Shown in pieces: positions 53,328-62,700 of a DNA stretch of 64,000 nt. Under the pieces are notes generated by a model, which searched no databases, was not told the origin of the DNA, and saw nothing but the letters and a program-made list of their open reading frames with translations. A program made the translations under genes and the position numbers. The stretch's first letter is position 1; each line of letters begins with the position of its first letter. Location: NCBI RefSeq assembly GCF_003086295.3, contig NC_092052.1, forward strand, positions 76,946,687 to 77,010,686, given 5' to 3'. Origin of the DNA: Arachis hypogaea (taxonomy: Eukaryota; Streptophyta; Magnoliopsida; Fabales; Fabaceae).

Positions 53328-53332
53328 CCTCC
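53328..53332. other. Target site duplication, left (CCTCC)
   Basis: The satellite reads 'taggtgtcctcc' up to 53332, and the LTR begins with TG at 53333. The same five bases resume at 55116. Removing the insert and one copy restores the normal monomer text 'gtgtcctcctcggga'. Confidence 0.93.
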
Positions 53333-53373
53333 TGATGTGTATTTTTGGAGAACGAATTCCAAACACACAAATC

Positions 53374-53488
53374 TAACCGGCAAGTGCACCGGGTCGCATC
53401 AATTAATAATAACTCACGGGAGTGAGGTCGATCCCACAGGGATTGAAGGATTGAGCAATTTATTTTAGTGGTTGATTTAGTCAAGCGA
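53374..53488 (+). repeat. Conserved LTR block, copy 3
   Basis: It contains 'taaccggcaagtgcaccggg' and 'gaggtcgatcccacaggga', ending 'agtcaagcga'. It aligns with 8695-8810 and 11121-11236 with few changes, while the first 40 bases of the LTR differ more between copies. Confidence 0.8.
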
Positions 53489-54254
53489 ATCAAGATTTGG
53501 TTGAGAGATTTGTGATTTGCAGAATTTAAATTGCATGGAAAATAAAGGGAATGGGTAAATTGCATGAAAGTAAAGAGAACTGAAATTTAAAGTGCTGAAT
53601 CTTAAAGAACAAGAAATTAAATGGCAGAAACTTAGAACGCAGGAAATGTAAATTGCAGAATCTTAAAGTGTAAGAAATGTAAATGGCTTGAATTGTAAAG
53701 GGAATTGGGAATTGGATTTGCAGAAATTAAACAAGGAAAAGTTAAATTGTAACAAGCAGAGAAGTAAAGGATGACTTGAATTGAACCGGATCTAAAAACA
53801 GAATTGTAAATGAGCATGAAAAGCATTAAACAGAGGATGTAAAATTGGAATTCAGATCTCAGGACCCAAGAGACTAGATAACCAAGTCTAGATCTCAATG
53901 CCTTCCTAGATCCAACAAGACCAATTGCAAAGGAAATGTAAATTGCAAAGAAAGTAGATGAAGAAGCAATTAACCGAAACTGAAATTCAATTAAGCAGAG
54001 AATTAAACAAGATCCCAGGGTGAGATTGAAACAGATTTCCTTCAATTCTCCAACCCAAGATCCAAGACAATTGTAATTGAAATTGAAAGCAAGAAAACTA
54101 AGAGGAAGGGAATTCAATTCTCCTTCCCCGAGACTTAGAAATTAAAATTCACTCCACACCAAAAGCTCTCCGAAACTCTCTATGAAAACTAAAAGGAAAA
54201 GCTCTCTGAAAAACTTCAAGCCAAAAACTCTTTTTGAAAACTTAAATCCTATGC

Positions 54255-54262
54255 TATTTATA
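54255..54262 (+). promoter_or_regulatory. TATA-box-like site in the LTR
   Basis: The sequence 'ctatttatac' matches a plant TATA box and lies about 920 bases into the 1783-bp LTR, where a U3/R border could be. Downstream is 'actttcttcaaatgg'. The assignment rests on motif and position only; nothing shows that the copy is transcribed. Confidence 0.4.
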
Positions 54263-54389
54263 CACTTTCTTCAAATGGTCTTCAAGCCTTCAATTGGGCC
54301 TTTGCTCTTGATGGAATTGGGTTGATAGAGGCCTTGGTTGATTGCTCTTGGAGTTTGGAGAAGAACCGAATTGAACCGGGTTTGAAATC

Positions 54390-54820
54390 ATGAAAGCTTG
54401 AGTAAAAGTTTGAGTAAAAGTTTGAGGCAAACTTTTACTCAAACGTTTCACATCAGCCACCCTCTTTTGCTGATACCAACGTTGGGGCAAAAGTTTGGGG
54501 TCAAACTTTTGCTCAAACGTTGGCCTCCCCTTGCACACTCATGGCGCCAACGTTTGCCAAAGAGTTAGAGGCAAACATTGGCGCAAACTTTTGCTCTCCA
54601 GGGTGTGTTGTTCATGCGCCAACGTTTGCCAAAAAGTTTGAGGCAAACGTTGGCGTAAACTTTTGCTCTCCAGGGTGTTGATTTGTGATGCCAAAAGTTT
54701 TCCAAAAAGTTTGAGGCAAACTTTTGGTCCAGCTTTTTGCTCCCTGGTTCATTTTCACTTATTCCAAAAGTTTGAGCTAAAGTTTGAGGCAAACTTTTGC
54801 TCAAACTTTTTGTCCTCTCT
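54390..54820 (+). repeat. Run of hairpin-forming repeats in the LTR
   Basis: Several inverted repeats built from 'caaacttttgc' and 'gccaacgtttgcc' words follow one another. The strongest has perfect 17-base arms 'gtttgagtaaaagtttg' (54408-54424) and its complement (54428-54444) with a 3-base loop. Another has perfect 14-base arms 'cgccaacgtttgcc' (54617-54630) and its complement (54642-54655) with an 11-base loop. Similar but imperfect ones lie near 54485-54522, 54544-54585 and 54690-54730. From memory, such words are common in Arachis LTRs. Confidence 0.85.
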
Positions 54821-55115
54821 TCCTCCTAGCCATTCCTCCTTGCTTCAACCTTTCTCCAAGCTTTCTGCACCTATCATTAATCAACCAAACACATCAAAGC
54901 TATGCTCAAAATCATGAGATATTCATTCTTTCATAATATGTGACAATTATAGCATAAAACCTCATGAAATTACATTAATTCATACATGGTTGATTAAATC
55001 AAAGGAAACATGAAAATCTACCCAATTGGCTTGCTTATGGCTCAAGAAAGTGCATAATTCAATTGAAAACAAAAGAAAAAGGCTAGTGAAACTAGGCTAA
55101 GATGACTTGTCATCA

Positions 55116-55120
55116 CCTCC
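55116..55120. other. Target site duplication, right (CCTCC)
   Basis: The five bases after the terminal CA of the LTR repeat the five bases before its TG. The satellite then continues with 'tcgggatagcgtcattt' in the same orientation and monomer phase. Confidence 0.93.
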
Positions 55121-56454
55121 TCGGGATAGCGTCATTTAAAGAACGAGGGTCAGCACGATGTAAAAAAAAAACAGAAAAAAACCGGAGGTTCCTGCCGATG
55201 ATGAGGCCATTACGGCTCGCCTTTAGGTGTCCTCCTCCGGATAGCGTCATTTAAAGAACGAGGGTCAGCACGACGTAAAAAAAATTGGAAAAAAAAAAAA
55301 CCAGAGGAGCCTACCGAAGATGAGGCCATTACGACTCGCCTTTAGGTGTCCTCCTTAGGATAGCGTCATTTAAAGAACAAGGGTCTGCATGATGTAAAAA
55401 AAAACCGAAAAAAACCGGAGCAGCCTACCGAAGATGAGGCCATTACGGCTCGCCTTTAGGTGTCCTCCTCGGGATAGCGTCATTTAAAGAATGAGGGTCA
55501 GCACGTAGTGAAAAAAAAATCGGAGGAGCCTACTGAAGATGAGGCCATTACGGCTCGCCTTTAGGTGTCCTCCTCGGGATAGCGTCATTTAAAGAACGAG
55601 GGTCAGCACGTAGTAAAAAAAAAACTGGAGGAGCCTGCCGATGATGAGGCTAATACGGCTCGCCTTTAGGTGTCCTCCTCGGGAAAGCGTCATTTAAAGG
55701 ACGAGGGTCAGCACGACGTAAAAAAAAATCGGAACAAAAAAACCAGAGGAGCCTTCCGAAGATGAGGCCATTACGACTCGCCTTTAGGTGTCTTCCTTAG
55801 GATAGCGTCATTTAAAGAACGAGGGTCTGCATGACGTAAAAAAACACCGAAAAAAAAAACCGGAGCATCCTACCGAAGATGAGGCCATTACGGCTCGCCT
55901 TTAGGTGTCCTCCTCGGGATAGCGTCATTTCAAGAATGAGGGTCAGCAAGATGTAAAAAAAACGGCATAAAAAAAACCGGAGGAGCCTGCCGAAGATGAG
56001 GCCATTACGACTCGCCTTTAGGTGTCCTCCTCGGGATAGCGTCATTTAAAGAACGAGGGTCAGCACGATGTAAAAAAAAACAGAAAAAAAATCGGAGGTG
56101 CTTGTCGAAGATGAGGCCATTACGGCTCGCCTTTAGGTGTCCTCCCCGGATAGCGTCATTTAAAGAACGAGGGTCAGCACATAGTAAAAAAAAAAAACCG
56201 GAGGAGCATGCCGATGATGAGGCCATTACGTCTCGTCTTTAGGTGTCCTACTCGGGATAGCGTCATTTAAAGCACGAGGTCAGCACGACGTAAAAAAATT
56301 GAAAAAAAAAAACCAGAGGAGCCTACCGAAGATGAGGCCATTACGACTCGCCTTTAGGTGTCCTCCTCGAGATAGCGTCATTTAAAGAACGAGGGTCAGC
56401 ACGTAGTAAAAAAAAAACCGGAGGAGCCTGCCGATGATGAGGCCATTACGGCTC

Positions 56455-56760
56455 GCCTTTATGTGTCATCCTCGGATACCGTCATTTAAAGAACGAGGGT
56501 CAACACGATGTAAAAAAAAATTGGAAAAAAAAACCGGAGGAGCCTGCCGAAGATGAGGCCATTACGACTCTCCTTTAGGTGTCCTCCTTAGGATAGCGTC
56601 TTTTAAAGAACGAGTGTCTGCATGACGTAAAAAAAAAAAAAAAAACGGAGCAGCCTACCGAAGATGAGGCCATTACGGCTCGCCTTTAGGTGTACTCCTA
56701 GGGATAACATCATTTAAAGAACGAGGGTCAGACGATGTAAAAAAATGCAAAAAAAAACCG
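56455..56760 (+). repeat. Duplicated satellite segment, copy 3 (altered)
   Basis: It has 'tttatgtgtcatcctcgg', 'gtcttttaaagaacgagtg' and 'gtgtactcctagggataaca', matching the marker series at 44700-45500 and 51705-52500 with changes. It shows that the block lies on both sides of the solo LTR. Confidence 0.65.
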
Positions 56761-59700
56761 GAGGAGCCTGCCGAAGATGAGGCCATTACGCTCGCCTTTA
56801 GGTTCCTCCTCGGATAGCGTCATTTAAAGATGAGGGTCAGCACGTAGTAAAAAAAATAAAAAAAAACCGGAAGAGCCTACCGAAGATGAGGCCATTACGG
56901 CTCGCCTTTAGGTGTCCTCCTCGGATAGCGTCATTTAAAGAACGAGGGTCAGCACGTAGTAAAAAAAAAAGGAGGAGCCTGCCGAGATGAGGCCATTACG
57001 GCTCGCCTTTAGGTGTCCTCCTCCGGATAGCGTCATTTAAAGAACGAGGGTCAGCACGAGTAAAAAAAAATGAAAAAAAAACCGAGGAGCCTGCCGAAGA
57101 TGAGGCCATTACGACTCCCTTTAGGTGTCCTCCTTAGGATAGCGTCATTTAAAGAACGAGGGTCTGCATGAGTAAAAAAAACCAAAAAAAACCGGAGCAG
57201 CCTATCGAAGAAGAGGCCATTACGGCTCGCCTTTAGGTGTCCTCCTCGGGATAGCGTCATTTAAGAATGAGGGTCAGCAGATGTAAAAAAATGGCATAAA
57301 AAAAACCGGAGGAGCCTGCCGAAGATGAGGCCATTACGGCTCGCCTTTAGGTGTCCTCCTCGGATGCGTCATTTAAAGAAAGGTCAGCACGGTAAAAAAA
57401 ATGAAAAAAAACGGAGACCTACCGAAGATGAGCATTACGGCTCGCCTTTAGGTGTCCTCCTCGGGATAGCGTCATTTAAAGAACGAGGGTCAGCACGAGT
57501 AAAAAAATGAAAAAAAACCGGAGGAGCCTGCCGAAGATGAGGCCATTACGGCTCGCCTTTAGGTGTCCTCCTCGGATAGCTCATTTAAAGAACGAGGGTC
57601 AGCACGTAGTAAAAAAAATGAAAAAAAAACCGGAGAGCCTACCGAAGATGAGGCCATTACGGCTCGCCTTTAGGTGTCCTCCTAGGATAGCGTCATTTAA
57701 AGAACGAGGGTCAGCACGACGTAAAAAAAATGGAAAAAAAAACCGGAGGAGCCTGCCGAAGATGAGGCCATTACGGCTCGCCTTTAGGTGTCCTCCTCGG
57801 GATAGCGTCATTTAAAGAACGAGGGTCAGCACGTAGTAAAAAAAAAAAAAAACCGGAGGAGCCTGCCGAGATGAGGCCATTACGGCTCGCCTTTAGGTGT
57901 CCTCCTCGGATAGCGTCATTTAAAGAACGAGGGTCAGCACGAGTAAAAAAATGAAAAAAAAAACCGAGGAGCCTGCCGAAGATGAGGCCATTACGACTCG
58001 CCTTTAGGTGTCCTCCTAGGATAGCGTCATTTAAAGAACGAGGGTCAGCAGAGTAAAAAAAAAAAAAAAAACGGAGGAGCCTCGAAGATGAGGCCATTAC
58101 GGCTCGCCTTTAGGTGTCCTCCTCGGGATAGCGTCATTTAAAGAACGAGGGTCAGCACGATGTAAAAAAATGGAAAAAAAAAACCGGAGGAGCCTGCCGA
58201 AGATGAGGCCATTACGGCTCGCCTTTAGGTGTCCTCCTCGGGATAGCGTCATTTAAAGAACGAGGGTCAGCACGAGTAAAAAAAATCAAAAAAAAAACCG
58301 GAGGAGCCTACCGAAGATGAGGCCATTACGGCTCGCCTTTAGGTGTCCTCCTCGGATAGCGTCATTTAAAGAACGAGGGTCAGCACGAGTAAAAAAAAAA
58401 AACGGAGGAGCCTGCCGAGATGAGGCCATTACGGCTCGCCTTTAGGTGTCCTCCTCGGATAGCGTCATTTAAAGAACGAGGGTCAGCACGAGTAAAAAAA
58501 AATGAAAAAAAAACCGGAGGAGCCTGCCGAAGATGAGGCCATTACGCTCGCCTTTAGGTGTCCTCCTAGGATAGCGTCATTTAAAGAACGAGGGTCAGCA
58601 GACGTAAAAAAAATGAAAAAAACCGGAGGAGCCTGCCGAAGATGAGGCCATTACGGCTCGCCTTTAGGTGTCCTCCTCGGGATAGCGTCATTTAAGAACG
58701 AGGGTCAGCAGATGTAAAAAAATGGAAAAAAAAACCGAGGAGCCTGCCGAAGATGAGGCCATTACGGCTCGCCTTTAGGTGTCCTCCTCGGGATAGCGTC
58801 ATTTAAAGAAGAGGGTCAGCACGAGTAAAAAAAAATGAAAAAAACCGGAGGAGCTCCGAAGATGAGGCCATTACGGCTCGCCTTTAGGTGTCCTCCTCGG
58901 GATAGCGTCATTTAAAGAACGAGGGTCAGCACGATGTAAAAAAAATGGCATAAAAAAACCGGAGGAGCCTGCCGAAGATGAGGCCATTACGGCTCGCCTT
59001 TAGGTGTCCTCCTCGGGATAGCGTCATTTAAAGAATGAGGGTAGCACGAGTGAAAAAAAATGAAAAAAAAAACCGGAGAGCCTACCGAAGATGAGGCCAT
59101 TACGGCTCGCCTTTAGGTGTCCTCCTCGGATAGCGTCATTTAAAGAACGAGGGTCAGCACGACGTAAAAAAAATGGAAAAAAAAACCGAAGGAGCCTGCG
59201 AAGATGAGGCCATTACGGCTCCCTTTAGGTGTCCTCCTAGGATAGCGTCATTTAAAGAACGAGGGTCAGACGTAAAAAAAACAAAAAAAACCGGAGGAGC
59301 CTACCGAAGATGAGGCCATACGGCTCGCCTTTAGGTGTCCTCCTCGGGATAGCGTCATTTAAAGAACGAGGGTCAGCACGAGTAAAAAAAATGGAAAAAA
59401 AAACCGGAGGAGCCTGCCGAAGATGAGGCCATTACGGCTCGCCTTTAGGTGTCCTCCTCGGATAGCGTCATTTAAAGAACGAGGGTCAGCACGGTAAAAA
59501 AAACTGAAAAAAAAAACCGAGGAGCCTGCCGAAGATGAGGCCATTACGGCTCGCCTTTAGGTGTCCTCCTCGGATAGCGTCATTTAAAGAACGAGGGTCA
59601 GCACGAGTAAAAAAAAAAAAAACCGGAGGAGCCTGCCGAAGATGAGGCCATTACGGCTCGCCTTTAGGTGTCCTCCTCGGATAGCGTCATTTAAAGAACG

Positions 59701-62700
59701 AGGGTCAGCACGACGTAAAAAAAATGAAAAAAAAACCGGAGGAGCCTGCCGAAGATGAGGCCATTACGGCTCGCCTTTAGGTGTCCTCCTCGGATAGCGT
59801 CATTTAAAGAACGAGGGTCAGCAGATGTAAAAAAATGAAAAAAAAACCGGAGGAGCCTGCCGAAGATGAGGCCATTACGGCTCGCCTTTAGGTGTCCTCC
59901 TCGGGATAGCGTCATTTAAAGAACGAGGGTCAGCACGTAGTAAAAAAAAAAAACGGAGGAGCCTGCCGAAGATGAGGCCATTACGGCTCGCCTTTAGGTG
60001 TCCTCCTCGGGATAGCGTCATTTAAAGAACGAGGGTCAGCACGAGTAAAAAAAATGAAAAAAAAACCGGAGAGCCTGCCGAAGATGAGGCCATTACGGCT
60101 CGCCTTTAGGTGTCCTCCTCGGGATAGCGTCATTTAAAGAACGAGGGTCAGCACGAGTAAAAAAAATGAAAAAAAACCGGAGGAGCCTACCGAAGATGAG
60201 GCCATTACGGCTCGCCTTTAGGTGTCCTCCTCGGATAGCGTCATTTAAAGAACGAGGGTCAGCACGAGTAAAAAAAAATAAAAAAAACGGAGGAGCCTGC
60301 CGAAGATGAGGCCATTACGGCTCGCCTTTAGGTGTCCTCCTCGGATAGCGTCATTTAAAGAACGAGGGTCAGCACGAGTAAAAAAACTGAAAAAAAACCG
60401 GAGGAGCCTCCGAAGATGAGGCCATTACGGCTCGCCTTTAGGTGTCCTCCTCGGATAGCGTCATTTAAAGAACGAGGGTCAGCACGAGTAAAAAAAGAAA
60501 AAAAACGGAGGAGCCTGCCGAAGATGAGGCCATTACGGCTCGCCTTTAGGTGTCCTCCTCGGGATAGCGTCATTTAAAGAACGAGGGTCAGCACGAGTAA
60601 AAAAAATGAAAAAAAAAACCGGAGGAGCCTGCCGAAGATGAGGCCATTACGGCTCGCCTTTAGGTGTCCTCCTCGGATAGCGTCATTTAAAGAACGAGGG
60701 TCAGCACGAGTAAAAAAATGAAAAAAACCGGAGGAGCCTACCGAAGATGAGGCCATTACGGCTCGCCTTTAGGTGTCCTCCTCGGGATAGCGTCATTTAA
60801 AGAACGAGGGTCAGCACGAGTAAAAAAATGAAAAAAAAAACCGGAGGAGCCTGCCGAAGATGAGGCCATTACGGCTCGCCTTTAGGTGTCCTCCTCGGGA
60901 TAGCGTCATTTAAAGAACGAGGGTCAGCACGACGTAAAAAAAATGGAAAAAAAAACCGGAGGAGCCTGCCGAAGATGAGGCCATTACGGCTCGCCTTTAG
61001 GTGTCCTCCTCGGATAGCGTCATTTAAAGAACGAGGGTCAGCACGAGTAAAAAAAATCAAAAAAAAACGGAGAGCCTACCGAAGATGAGGCCATTACGGC
61101 TCGCCTTTAGGTGTCCTCCTCGGGATAGCGTCATTTAAAGAACGAGGGTCAGCACGAGTAAAAAAAATGAAAAAAAAACCGGAGGAGCCTGCCGAAGATG
61201 AGGCCATTACGGCTCGCCTTTAGGTGTCCTCCTCAGGATAGCGTCATTTAAAGAACGAGGGTCAGCACGAGTAAAAAAAAACTGGAAAAAAAACCGGAGG
61301 AGCCTACCGAAGATGAGGCCATTACGGCTCGCCTTTAGGTGTCCTCCTCGGATAGCGTCATTTAAAGAACGAGGGTCAGCACGAGTAAAAAAAAAGAAAA
61401 AAAACCGGAGGAGCCTGCCGAAGATGAGCCATACGGCTCGCCTTTAGGTGTCCTCCTCGGGATAGCGTCATTTAAAGAACGAGGGTCAGCACGAGTAAAA
61501 AAAATGGAAAAAAAAACCGGAGGAGCCTGCCGAAGATGAGGCCATTACGGCTCGCCTTTAGGTGTCCTCCTCGGGATAGCGTCATTTAAAGAACGAGGGT
61601 CAGCACGAGTAAAAAAATGAAAAAAAAACCGGAGGAGCCTGCCGAAGATGAGGCCATTACGGCTCGCCTTTAGGTGTCCTCCTCGGATAGCGTCATTTAA
61701 AGAACGAGGGTCAGCACGAGTAAAAAAAAAAAAAAAAAACGGAGGAGCCTGCCGAAGATGAGGCCATTACGGCTCCCTTTAGTGTCCTCCTCGGATAGCG
61801 TCATTTAAAGAACGAGGGTCAGCACGACGTAAAAAAAATGGAAAAAAAAACCGGAGGAGCCTGCCGAAGATGAGGCCATTACGGCTCGCCTTTAGGTGTC
61901 CTCCTCGGATAGCGTCATTTAAAGAACGAGGGTCAGCACGATGTAAAAAAATGCAAAAAAAACCGGAGGAGCCTGCCGAAGATGAGGCCATTACGGCTCG
62001 CCTTTAGGTGTCCTCCTCGGGATAGCGTCATTTAAAGAACGAGGGTCAGCACGAGTAAAAAAAAAAAAAAATCGGAGGAGCCTGCCGAAGATGAGGCCAT
62101 TACGGCTCGCCTTTAGGTGTCCTCCTCAGGATAGCGTCATTTAAAGAACGAGGGTCAGCACGATGTAAAAAAAACTGGAAAAAAAACCGGAGCAGCCTAC
62201 CGAAGATGAGGCCATTACGGCTCGCCTTTAGGTGTCCTCCTCGGATAGCGTCATTTAAAGAACGAGGGTCAGCACGATGTAAAAAAAAATGGAAAAAAAA
62301 CCGGAGAGCCTACCGAAGATGAGGCCATTACGGCTCGCCTTTAGGTGTCCTCCTCGGGATAGCGTCATTTAAAGAACGAGGGTCAGCACGATGTAAAAAA
62401 AAATGAAAAAAAAACGGAGGAGCCTGCCGAAGATGAGGCCATTACGGCTCGCCTTTAGGTGTCCTCCTCGGATAGCGTCATTTAAAGAACGAGGGTCAGC
62501 ACGAGTAAAAAAAAACGAAAAAAAACCGGAGGAGCCTACCGAAGATGAGGCCATTACGGCTCGCCTTTAGGTGTCCTCCTCGGATAGCGTCATTTAAAAA
62601 CGAGGGTCAGCACGATGTAAAAAAATGGAAAAAAAACCGGAGGAGCCTGCCGAAGATGAGGCCATTACGGCTCGCTTTAGGTGTCCTCCTCGGGATAGCG

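Larger units (their letters stand above)
11287..53332 (+). repeat. Main satellite array, A-rich strand on top
   Basis: About 42 kb of uninterrupted tandem monomers. The top-strand order is 'ggaggagcctgccgaagatg', 'aggccattacggctcgcc', 'tttaggtgtcctcctcggga', 'tagcgtcatttaaagaacga', 'gggtcagcac', then a short variable motif (gacgt, gatgt, tagt or gagt), then one or two A-runs. The monomer is about 100-105 bp with one A-run and about 110-117 bp with two. It is the exact complement of the monomer in 1-8645, so the orientation is opposite. Sub-blocks with different homogeneity are listed separately. No gene or RNA is visible. Confidence 0.98.
43651..53332 (+). repeat. Higher-order repeat block, unit about 1.15 kb
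   Basis: The marker 'aagaagaggccgttacgg' lies at 47191, 48459, 49607, 50762 and 52943, with intervals of 1268, 1148, 1155 and 2181 bases. A related form, 'gaagagaggccgttacgg', lies near 43771 and 45931. Units contain about ten monomers in a fixed order of subfamilies: 'cacgtagtg', then single-run 'cacgtagt' with 'gccgatgatg', then 'cgacgt' with ttg or ttgg spacer, then 'cttaggatag' with 'gtctgcatgacg' and 'cagcctacc', then 'gcaagatgt' with the ggcat spacer. Intact subfamily differences are kept here, unlike the preceding block. Confidence 0.85.
53333..55115 (+). mobile_element. Solo LTR, complete, 1783 bp (copy 3)
   Basis: The insert starts 'tgatgtgtatttttggagaa' and ends 'gatgacttgtcatca', with the TG...CA ends and short terminal inverted repeat (TGATG/CATCA) typical of LTRs. 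It is flanked by a perfect 5-bp duplication, CCTCC, of satellite sequence. No internal retrotransposon region, gag-pol coding sequence or second LTR is present. It is therefore best read as a solo LTR left by recombination between two LTRs. Parts in order: conserved block (53374-53488), A-rich stretch to about 54240, a TATA-like site (54255-54262), a run of hairpins (about 54390-54820), and a 3' end with AT-rich sequence. The superfamily cannot be told from the LTR alone. An alternative is a short non-autonomous element with no coding capacity. Longer open frames inside it (for example 53632-54117, minus) resemble no protein I know. Confidence 0.88.

Noticed and set aside
11287..53332. Tandem 5S rRNA genes, because of the ~115-bp unit
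   Set aside because: The monomer has no 5S box A or C elements or start sequence, and it has long A-runs.
53632..54117. Open frame of 161 codons on the minus strand inside the solo LTR
   Set aside because: It overlaps the A-rich LTR part, is not kept open in the other LTR copies as far as can be seen, and has no recognisable domain.
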